DNA of 41,680 nucleotides from Isotricha intestinalis (Eukaryota; Ciliophora; Litostomatea; Vestibuliferida; Isotrichidae): contig JAJJLU010003653.1 of NCBI GenBank assembly GCA_023807065.1, positions 1 to 41,680 on the forward strand, given 5' to 3'. Positions 1 through 9,344 of the stretch are shown in pieces (position 1 is the stretch's first letter; the number at the start of each line of letters is the position of its first letter). The position numbers and the translations under genes are program-made. Below the pieces are notes generated by a model. The model saw only the letters and a list, made by a program, of their open reading frames with translations, ran no database searches and was not told the origin of the DNA.

Positions 1-394
1 CTATTTGATGATATATCTGAATTATTACTATGTAAAAAATTATTGTACAACAATTCAAAATGAAATTAAATCTAATTTAAAAATTTTCTTATTATATATA
101 TATATTAAATATTAAAAAAAATTTTTTTTGTTAATTTTGATTTTTGTTTATTTTTACTTTATTGATAATTTTTTTATTTATAATGGAAATAAATACATGA
201 AAAACATGATTATTCCATTTGAAGAATATATTCCTCTATGTATTATTAATAGAATGAAATATATTATGAAATGAATAATAGTCCATACTATACAATATTG
301 AAATTTATTGTTTTTTATATCTACTGTTAATAGATTTCTAATATGAATTGTTGATTTTGAATTTATTGTGTTTAATGTAATATTATGAAAAATT

Positions 395-1110
395 TTATCA
401 AGATGAAGAAGATTGGGATAATTTAGAATAAAGAAATGATTTAAATGTTGGTTCCAGTCAAAACTCTGCTATTGAAATTTTTAATTTTAATGGAATTGAT
501 ATTAATTTTTGGTTAAATGCTGATGAAAAAACTGAAGTTAAAAAAGTTAAAAAATATGTTATTAAAAATGAAAAAAGTAAAATTTATTATAAAAATGAGA
601 TTGCTGGTTTTTATAAAACAATGAATGAAGATGATTTAAGATTTAACAAAGATAAAATTTCTTTCCAAATTGAAGGATATTCTATTATTGATAACTTATA
701 TTATTTTACTGATAAGCTTTATTTTTATGAAAGAAAAAGAAGTTTTTAATGACGCTTAATCTGGAGTTAAAGTTAATAAGATTAATTTTATTGATTCAAA
801 AGAAGAAAAAAAAAATAAATTGAATTATTATTTCATGTTATGTTATTACTTGTGAATATTATGAAATTGATAATTATTTAAATCATCTTGATTTTAGTTT
901 TTTTCAATATGAAGTTTTATGTCTTAAAAAATTAGATTATAATTTACAAGAAGCTGACAGTTTCAGTTTTTTAAAAGTTTTTATGTATACTGGTTTTGTT
1001 TTAAATATTGAAAAAATTACTATTTATTTATATAAATTTCGAAAAATTATTCATCTTTTTGATAGTATTTTATTAAAGGAAAATTCAAAAAAAATATTTT
1101 ATTCATTTTA
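395..1110 (+). pseudogene. Broken cyclin-like gene
   Basis: Seen: a readable protein passes through at least three frames. It begins near 395 (reading DEEDWDNLE), is interrupted by TAA at 429-431, runs to about 730, shifts frame, meets TAA at 757-759, shifts again near 835 and ends at TAA 1108-1110. The last part reads FFQYEVLCLKKLDYNLQEA followed by a hydrophobic FLKVFMYTG-type helix. Known: this resembles the end of a cyclin N-box, where a helix with an E-x-x-x-L-x-x-L-x-[FY]-x-L pattern leads into FL. Inference: a decayed cyclin-fold gene that would have bound a cyclin-dependent kinase. The match covers one half-domain only, so another helical protein is possible. Both internal TAA codons sit where Gln would read naturally. 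Confidence 0.45.
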
Positions 1111-1149
1111 AAAATATTTAATAAATAATAAAGTTTTAATATTTAAAAA

Positions 1150-1446
1150 AGAAATATAAATTGATAAACAGGAGAAGTTTGATGTGATTCATTATTTTGG
1201 TTCTTAATATTATTCTAATTATCTATATAATTGTGATTATCATTACTATTGCTTTAATTATTCAAACTATCTTGAGCATTGTAATTATTATTATTATTAG
1301 TTGAATTATTATCTTGATTATCATTTTGATAATTTCCATTCAATTTATTTTGATATTCCATTTTTAAAAGATTCATATTATTTTAATGTTCTTGAGCCAT
1401 TAAAATCATTTTTATCATATGATCTTTATTCATTTTAGCCATTTTC
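1150..1446 (-). pseudogene. N/Q-rich gene fragment with in-frame TAA/TAG
   Basis: Read on the minus strand from about 1446, one single frame gives a Met- and Lys-rich start (MAKMNKDHMIKMILMAQEH) and then an Asn/Gln-rich tract. The frame is interrupted by TAA (1383-1385), TAA (1254-1256) and TAG (1215-1217), each in an N/Q context such as NN-stop-SNS. Seven other Gln positions in the same stretch are still CAA. The low-complexity composition gives no clue to function. It lies between the cyclin-like and SAS-4-like relics and opposes the latter head to head, with the two starts only a few bases apart. Confidence 0.4.
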
Positions 1447-1451
1447 ATTTC

Positions 1452-3059
1452 ATGATTGAAGAAGAAGATAATAATATAGAAAATAATATTGAAGAAGATG
1501 AAAATATTATAATACTAAAAGCAAAAAGTTTATAATCTTTATTAAATGATAATAGTAATAATTTAAATAAGAAAAATAGTGAGAAATTATTTATGGAATA
1601 AATTCCTTTTGAAGAATTAGAAGAAGAAAATGATAATGAAGATTATATGAATAGAGTAATGGAAAAAACAAATAATAATGATAATATAAATACAAATAAT
1701 AACAATATAGAAGAAGAAAATGAAAAATCTGAAAATGAAGAAGAAAGATATATACATAAAATATTTAAAGATAAAAAGTATTAAAAAGAAATTGAAAGTG
1801 AAATTCAACCTCAACCAATAATGAAAGAATCAAATAATTATCATCCTCAATCATAATCAACAAATAAATGTTTTAATTATAATAATCCATTTAAAAAGAA
1901 TAGTAATAATTCTTCATCAATTCAACAAAAAAAATAATTCCAACAAATAATAATAATAATGTAGTAAATGAAAAAATAGAAACTTTAATATAATTAAAAA
2001 AAGAATATGAAAGATTAACAAAAAAATTAAAAAATGATATTGATGAATATTAAAAAAAGAGAAAATAAGAGAATAGAATTTGAAAAGCAAATAAAGAAGA
2101 AATAAAAAGAATAGAAAGAGAAAGAAAAAATAAATAAATTAAGAAATATAAAACTTCTTCAAAATTTTCCAAATAAAAAAGAAAGAGAAGAATAAATAAT
2201 TTAAAAGAAACAATAATGAAACTTTAAGAAGAAATGAGAATGAAAGAGCAAAAGAATTAAATTAACAATGGATAGATTAAAAAGATAATTAAAAGAAGCA
2301 AAAAAAAATGAATCTTTACAAAATTAAATAAAAAATTATGAAGAAATGAGAATAAAAGGAATGAAAGAAAATCATAAAGTACTTAAAAATAAAAAGAATG
2401 CCTTCAAATAAGAATAATTCAAGTAATAAATTATCAGAAAAAATAAAAATGTAAAATAAAATAATAAAGGATTAAATCAAATAAATATAAATTCAAAAAA
2501 AAGACAATTCACCAAATAATAAAAAGGAAAATAATGAAGAAATTCTCCAAAATCAAAAGAAGAAAGTTTAAATGAAGAAGAAGAAGAATTATCAGAAAAC
2601 GAGATAATAAAAGAGAAAATAATAAAAAATTAAAATCCTCAAAAGGTAAATACTCAAAATAAAATAATAAAAAATGAGGAAGAAATAAATAATAATAATA
2701 TAAAGGAAGAAGAAAATTTTGAGATAATATTTCCATTAAAATATTATTCTCCATCAAATCAATTAGTTCATTTATTAAAGGAAGAAATAAAAAAACGGAA
2801 AAATAGTAAAAATATATGAAAAAGCTATTCAAATAAATTATTATCCTAATAAAGATATAAAGCTAATATTTCCATGTATATTTTTGCAGATAATAAAACA
2901 ATTCAAATTAATTATCCAAATGGATTAAAAGTATTTAAATTTTTTCTACCGGTCAAATTAAAAAAAAGTTTCCTAATGGGACTAAAGTTCTTAATTATAC
3001 TGATATTACTGTTAAAATTGTTTTTAATAGAGAATATGAAGAATTTTCTTTGTTGATGT
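1452..3059 (+). pseudogene. SAS-4/CPAP (TCP10 C-terminal domain) relic
   Basis: Seen: from ATG 1452 an acidic N-terminal region, a coiled-coil middle and a C-terminal beta-repeat region can be read across at least four frame changes. The C-terminus gives TIQINYPNGLKVFKF, then after a one-base slip in a T run (about 2945) STGQIKKKFPNGTKVLNY and TVKIVF, ending at TGA. Known: alternating YPxGxxxxxF / GQIxKxFPxGxK strands are the hallmark of the TCP10/G-box domain of SAS-4/CPAP/CENPJ, which organises centriolar microtubule triplets. In-frame TAA codons occur at 1533, 1599, 1782, 1854, 1935, 1991, 2051 and 2066. Frame slips lie near A8 (about 1930), near 2810, near 2875 (with a few residues missing) and near 2945. 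The family call is firm. The gene cannot be translated as shown. Confidence 0.75.
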
Positions 3060-3060
3060 A

Positions 3061-3840
3061 TTATTGAAAAAGTAGATAATCAGTTTTTACTATTAAAAAT
3101 TCTCATGGAATTAAAGATATTATAGATCAAAAAAGAAAAAGAATTATGGCTGATGAAGAATTGTTAATGTAGAATAACATTTTTAATTTATATTCCGCTA
3201 TTTATTTTTATTTTTTTTTATTAAGTTAATTTTAGGTTTTGATGTTTTATTTCAAATAAATGATGAATATTAATTATTGATTTATTTATAGATTAATATA
3301 TTTATTAATAAGAAGAATTAGAAATTTATTTTTAAGCTTTATCAAATTTTGACAACGGAGAAAAAGAATTAATTATAATGAATAATGAATAATAAATATA
3401 TAGATTATATAAAGAAATGATAATAAAAAAATATTTGATAATAATGTTAAATTGTATAATATACATCAATTGTTAAAAAAAGAAAAAATTATCTAAATGT
3501 TTATATGATTATTTAAACATCTTATGTTAATTCAAAAGGAATTCCAGAAAAATTATTTAAAATTATTAATTATACTATTAAATTAATGTATTCTAAAAAT
3601 GATTTAATACATATGAATAAAAGAATTGATAATATTAAAGCCAATTCAATTAATGATGATAGTGATGGAATTATCTTTTAAGGAATTAGAAAATGATTAA
3701 GAAAATTTAGAACAAAATATTGAATTAATGATTCAAAATAAAAATGAATTAAAAGAAAAATCTATGAAAAAATAAGAAAAAATTGATGAAATAATATTAT
3801 TTAATTTTTTTATTCAAAATAGAAAACATTAATAAAATAA
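3061..3840 (+). pseudogene. Unrecognised broken gene, coiled-coil 3' end
   Basis: Pieces of readable protein lie in several plus-strand frames: a segment with KNSHGIKDIIDQKRKR near 3100-3180, a segment with NSKGIPEKLFKIINY near 3530-3650, and a helical Glu/Lys/Gln-rich end (ENLEQNIELMIQNKNELKEK) near 3690-3800. In-frame TAA codons fall in Gln-like positions, for example before ENLEQN and in KK-stop-EKIDE. An AT-only stretch at about 3185-3300 could include an intron or eroded sequence. It may belong to more than one gene. No family was recognised. Confidence 0.3.
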
Positions 3841-3849
3841 ATTAAGTAT

Positions 3850-4720
3850 TTTTATAATTTATTTTCCAATAATAAGTGAATATTCCTTAATTTGTTTGTC
3901 ATTATTTATTATAATAATTTCTACTTTTTCTTTTTATTCTTTTTTTTAATAAAATGACCTTGAATTTGTTTTTTTATTTTTAAAACTTGAGAATATGTTT
4001 TTTACTTTTATCAATAATATTATTAATTTGTGTTACATTTCCTTCATTTTTTTCAGTAATTTCTTTAAATTTTCAAAGAATTTTCCATAAAATTGTTTAA
4101 ATAATGGTAATTTTTTATCATTTAAATCATCTTCATTTCTTTGACCGATCATCAATATAATGTATTAATTCATCAAGAAAATTTAAAGTTTTATTTATAT
4201 TTAAAAATACTTCATTAACATTTGTTATTTTTTGTAACTTCATATTAAATAAAGAAATTAAATCTAATGACTTTTATCAAGAATTTTTTCCTGTGAAAAA
4301 TAAGAAAATAAGAATATTTTTCATAATACTTTTTGTTCATTAATTTGTTTTTCTTGTTTTAAAATATGATCTTCATATTGTTTTAAAATAATTTTCATTT
4401 TATCTCCATAATTTTGACAATATTCTTTTTAATCTATTTTAATATATTTATTTTTTTTATTTAAAGTTATTCCCAAAAAAGTAGGTTTTTAAATTGAAAA
4501 TAGATTTATTTCTGAATCATCAAAAACAATCATATATTGGATATTTGGAATTATAACATTCATCAAATAAATTATCATCTTTTTCTAGGTCAATATACAA
4601 TACATTTTTAGATGTTATACATTTATTAAATTTTTTTAAAGTATTTAAACATTCTCTTAAATTTTCTTCCTTTTTTATTATCGATAATATTTGAGAAAAA
4701 ATAAATCATAATATTTTGTA
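3850..4720 (-). pseudogene. Unrecognised broken coiled-coil gene
   Basis: On the minus strand, readable segments include KEENLRECLNTLKKFNKC, a beta-like stretch with MIVFDDSEINLFSI, and a helix with GDKMKIILKQYEDHILKQEK. The frame from about 4560 to 4340 has TAA at 4489-4491 (between FSI and KPTF) and at 4429-4431 (between KID and KEYC). Both read naturally as Gln. Frame changes occur near 4550 and 4330. The mixture of a short globular part and a coiled coil recalls B-box/coiled-coil protist proteins, but no zinc-binding cysteines are visible, so no family is assigned. Confidence 0.3.
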
Positions 4721-5449
4721 AATTAAGATAATATCTAAAGTATGTTATCTAGTTTAAATAAAAATTGTAAATTTAAACAAAGGATAAAAGTTTTTAGATA
4801 AAATATTATAGATATTTTTATTTGTTTTAATTGTTTGATTTTAATAACATAAATATATTTTTGGTAAAAAATATAAAGATGAATACAATTGTTTTTTTGT
4901 TTTGATTGTTATCAATTATTCACCAAATATGGAATCAATTATTTTTAAAAGAAATTTTTTTGTGGAATGAAAGGATAATGGTATATTGTTTGACTTTTTT
5001 ATTATATTAAGAAAAAAAAAATATATAAAATAAAAAACTGAATAATAAATTTATTGTAAAAGGGTAATTGATTATTTTATTGGTTATCTTTTGTTTCTTT
5101 TTTTTCTCATTTTTACATTATTTTTCTTTTATAACTTTTTTCATAAATTTTTTTTTAAATATTAGTTAAAACAAAAATCTAATTCATTAGAGATTTCATT
5201 AACTTAAAATAAGTAATTCTATAAATATAATAAATACACTTTTTCTTATGATTTTAATAGTTAAATCATAAAATAACTTGATTAGATTTAAATACAAAAA
5301 AATGATTTATTTTTTAAAGTTTAATTTGTCAAAAAAAAATAATATAATTTATGATATATAATCATTATAATTATCAATGAAACTTAATAATTGGTTTTCA
5401 TTGGATTTATCAGAAAAAGAAAATGCTATTTTAAATATTTTCACTATTA

Positions 5450-6080
5450 TTATCATTAAAAGAAATTTTGGCATAATCGGTAAAAACAGTTAATATACTT
5501 AACTCTTCTCTTTTTTATATATCCACTTCAATAGGAAAATCATTTTCAAATTTTCCAATAAACTCCCATTTTTCTTTAAAATTAACAAAACACCTTCTCC
5601 TTTTTTTTATTATTTTTCCATTCACCTTTATATTTCATTTTAATATTTATAAGTTCCTTTCGCTTTTTTTATTTAAAAAATTACCAAATATTATTCTTTA
5701 TTTGAATAAAAATAATATCCAATTCCATTTGGAATATAATTTTCATTTATTTCTATTGATAATATTCATTTGTTGTAAAATATATACTTATCTTTAAAAT
5801 AAAAATTAGAAAATGCAGATATTTGAGAATATTCATGTGATAAATTATATATTTTATCATAATAAAAATTCCTCCAATTAAAATCTTTTAATCTTATTTC
5901 AAAAAATTTTATAAATAAATCATAAACTATATATTGATTATTTATTAGAAATTACCTAATATGAGTTTAATTATTAACAATATCTTTATTTTTTTTACTA
6001 ACATATTTCTCATCATTCAATATTTTTCTTCTTTCAAATTTAATTTTCCTACTTCAATAACAGCACTTATATAGATTTTT
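5450..6080 (-). pseudogene. MORN-repeat gene relic
   Basis: Seen: minus-strand segments read IPNGIGYYFYSNKE (about 5740-5694), GTYKY and YKGEWKNNKKKGEGVL (about 5632-5590), then EKWEFIGKFENDFP. Known: YxGxWxxxKxxGxG with aromatic/Gly spacing is the MORN repeat, common in protist cytoskeletal and membrane-associated proteins. The reading frame breaks at TAA 5691-5693 directly after NKE, at another TAA before NEI, and at one or more single-base slips. Upstream, about 6080-5900, lies an N-terminal helical segment (NDEKYVSKKNKDI) and a possible 29-nt GT...TAG intron around 5930-5960. At least three MORN units are visible. The family call is reasonable and the gene is not intact. Confidence 0.55.
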
Positions 6081-6654
6081 TTTGTTGTGATTCTTTTTTG
6101 AATTTTTTCTCTTCACTTATGTTAACTTGTTTGATTCGATTAATTTATTTATCTTTTTTAAAAGACTATATCTTAAACAATTGTTCACTTAATCATTTTT
6201 TCTTTACATTGATGTTATTAGTGAAAGTGATGTTCATTTCATTGAAATTGGTTTGTTGTTTATTATAATACTTTATCAATTTTTTTTGATGGTTTTGTGG
6301 GACTTTTTATTGATCAAAATAAATTTAAATTATTATTTTGATAAGGAAATTTTATATAAATAATTATTTTATTGTTTATTAATCATAATTTAGTTTGGAA
6401 TGAAAAGGAAGAAATATATTAAATTAAAATTCAAATGATAACAAATCTTACTTTTATTGGAAAAAAATATTCTTAACTTAAAATATATAATTTTTTTATT
6501 ATTTTAATTAATTATTCTTTATAAAAGTTCATTTTCACAGATGAAAAACACTTTTTTTCTTGAATTTGAGGAAATTATATGATAAATATTTATATAATAT
6601 TTCCATTAATATTTAAAATATTTAAATAAACATTAATTATTTTTTTAAAATAAC

Positions 6655-7500
6655 CAAAGTTTAATTTTCATATTATTTCCATAAGATAAAACCATATCAT
6701 TTGTTAATCCAATAAAACCATCAATCAAATCATTTTCATTATTTTAATACAATAATTATCTTTATGAAATATATTAACATCTTTACTCCCACCAATTAAT
6801 ACTATTCCTTTGCCTCCAATAAAAGTAATTCCTCTACAATAAAAATGTATTTAATTTTGTTATTTATTTTTTTTCAGACATTGAAATTACCTTTAAAGTT
6901 GTATTAGGATATTTCGATTGAACTAAAATTTTATCTTCATCAAATCTACATATAGAATTCCAAAAAATACATCAAGTTTCCTTTATATGAATGAGGCAAT
7001 TAAAAATATTTAAACTCCAAAATTTTGTTCCATCTATTCTAGAATAAATTAAAATATTTTTATCTTCAATTAATAGTATTGAATAAACAAAATGAGAATG
7101 TGTTAATATTGTTATATTTTGATAATTATTATTTAAATTTTCCCATATTTTTATTGTTTTATCTGCTGAAAATGAAATTAAATGATAATTTGAATAATTA
7201 CTTTATATATCAAATCATTATATGCATTTTTAATAATTGAATTTAGTTTAAATTCATTTTCTTCTTTAATCCATATTTTTATATTTTTATTTGTTGAATA
7301 TGTTATGAAATTATTATCATTTTAAAATAAACATATAATATAATATCATCATGTGCTTTTTCTATTACTTGTATAATATTAAGATGAATATCAAAAATTT
7401 TTATTGATTGTTCAAAAGAAACTGAAATTATATTTCCTGAAGGAAATATTGTAGAAATTATATTATTATATGCTTTAATTGGATTAATAAAATATTTCAC
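6655..7500 (-). pseudogene. WD40-repeat gene relic (left copy)
   Basis: Seen: on the minus strand a run of beta-propeller blades reads FPSGNIISVSFEQSIKIFDI, FITYSTNKNIKIW, LISFSADKTIKIWENLN, GIVLIGGSKDVNIF, and a last blade LTNDMVLSYGNNMKIKLWLF with stop near 6655. Known: xxSxDxTIKIW is the signature end of WD40 blades; such propellers are protein-protein platforms. Frame changes occur near 7330 (TAA in front of NDNNFIT), near 7200 and near 6745 (TAA before NNENDL). A GT...TAG intron of about 57 nt can be placed between YPNTTLK and the GITFIGG blade (about 6840-6890). The relic covers five or more blades and is not translatable as one frame. Confidence 0.6.
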
Positions 7501-7785
7501 TTTTTTTATTTAAAATTAATTCTATATTTAATTGATTTTTGAAATTAATTTAAATTTCATATTGCTTTTTATTTTTTTAACTTTTTTTGTTATTTTATTG
7601 GATTCACATATTTATTTAATGATTTCTTGAATTGTAATTTATAAATGAATTAAAAATATATAAACTATTTAAATTAAAACATGATTCATAAATATTCTGA
7701 AAATTATAAGATTATATTTTTATTGTAAATAAAAAATAATCTAGAATTATGATAATTTTATATTGACCGAATTGTTTCTCTTTAT

Positions 7786-8884
7786 TTATTTATCACTTTT
7801 TTTATAAATAATTAATAAAGAAAAAAAATAATATCTTAAAAAATCAATAGACATTGAAAGTGAACTATCTGGAATTGATTCTTCTACTTTTAAGTTAAGT
7901 ATTTCATTATTTACTCTTTCATTAATAACCCTTCTAAGATTTTTATTAAATCCAAGGAAATTTAATTCAATTATTTCTATATAAATTAATCCAGATAATA
8001 TTGTTAGTAAAAGTTATAAAAGTTAATTATAATTTTTCCATTTCTTTATCAAAATGATAATTAAAAACATCTTTATCTGTAGAATTTAAAGGAAATATTT
8101 TAAAAAAAGTAAAAGAAAACTATCACAAATAAATATAAAAATTGAAGATTTTCTATGATATAATAATATAAATAATAATATAATAAACAAGAGAAATATT
8201 TAAAATATTTAAACTTAATGTAAATAAATCAGAAACATTTAAATCAAATTTATAACCTTTTTTAATTGTTTGATAACAATATCTTGTAATCCCAATTATA
8301 CTTCCTAATAAAAATATATTGACAAAATATTTTGTGTTAAGAAATTTAACTATTAAAATAGAAAATACAAAAGTATAACAATTAAGAATGAATTTGAATA
8401 AAAATATAAAGAAAAAATCTATAGAATTAAATTGAATTAATATTAAATATAATATTACAATCAAATAAAAGATAAATGCTATAATTTGATGAGAATAAAT
8501 AGTTCTTTTTAATATTATTTTTTCAAGAACAATAAACATAATAATATCACCATAATAAGAAAAATGACGTATTTTATCATTTAAAACGACTTTAGAAGAC
8601 ATTAATTCATATAATATTGAACATATTATTAAAATAAATATTATGGTATTTTGAGATAAAAAACTTATTTTTTTTTGTTTTATGAAGGTTATTCTATTAT
8701 TTACTTTTTTTTCAAGCAATTTACTATATTTTAAGAATATTATTAAACTTATATGAGAGAATGATTTTAATAATCTTGAATTATCTTTTTTTATATAAAT
8801 TTCAAGGAATTTTGGAATACAATGAGATATTATAAAGCATAAATAAATAATTAATTCTTTTCTACAATCTACATTAATGAACAT
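7786..8884 (-). pseudogene. Polytopic membrane protein, broken 3' half
   Basis: The first 243 codons (8884 to 8153) are open and encode about seven hydrophobic segments with short Lys/Arg-rich loops. The frame then hits TAG at 8153, but readable protein continues in other frames: a membrane helix (QFLYLFVIVFLLLF), FPLNSTDKDVFNYHFDKEME, then LSGLIYIEIIELNFLGFNKN and a charged tail ending at TAA 7786. Length (about 340-360 residues if joined) and a terminal helix followed by a basic/acidic cytosolic tail are typical of drug/metabolite (EamA or nucleotide-sugar-like) transporters. That family assignment is a guess from topology only. No intron explains the breaks, so I regard the gene as damaged. 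Substrate unknown. Confidence 0.45.
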
Positions 8885-9344
8885 TTTATTTTTTTAAATA
8901 TTCAGATAAATAAATAAAATTTATATATATGGAAATGAATATATAAAATTACTTTTTAATTAATTATTTATATAAATCAAAAAAATATATTGAAATATTT
9001 TCTCTTTATTTTTTAATTTATTAAAATTAAAAAATAAAAAAAAATAAAATAGAAAAATATAACAATTAATCTGAATAACTTCAAAATAATTTTCACAAAT
9101 AATATTTCAATATTTATTATAATATAAACTATAACTAAAGAAAGATATTCTTAGTATTTGTATTATTAATTATTACAGAATAGTTGTTAAAGGTCATTTA
9201 TTATTAACAATTTATAGTATATAAAAATAATAAATTAACATAAATAATGTTTTCATAGAATTTATAAAAAATAAAAAAAAAATTAAATATAAAATAAATA
9301 AATTACTAATTCTTTCTATAAGATATTTTTTTAAAAATAATATT
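8885..9344. other. AT-only spacer
   Basis: It lies between the broken membrane-protein gene and the 3' end of the C2-domain gene. It holds long A and T runs with no readable protein on either strand and no GC-richer element. It should contain the 3' untranslated end of the C2-domain gene and the upstream region of the membrane-protein gene. Confidence 0.5.

Noticed and set aside
1617..2832. Minus-strand hydrophobic open frames at 1617-1814 and 2509-2832
   Set aside because: They are the antisense of the charged coiled-coil region of the SAS-4 relic and have no independent protein character.
2881..2894. A 14-nt GT...AG intron in the SAS-4 relic
   Set aside because: Removal gives a readable frame but an unexpected residue, the length is below any intron supported here, and a small out-of-frame deletion explains the alignment better.
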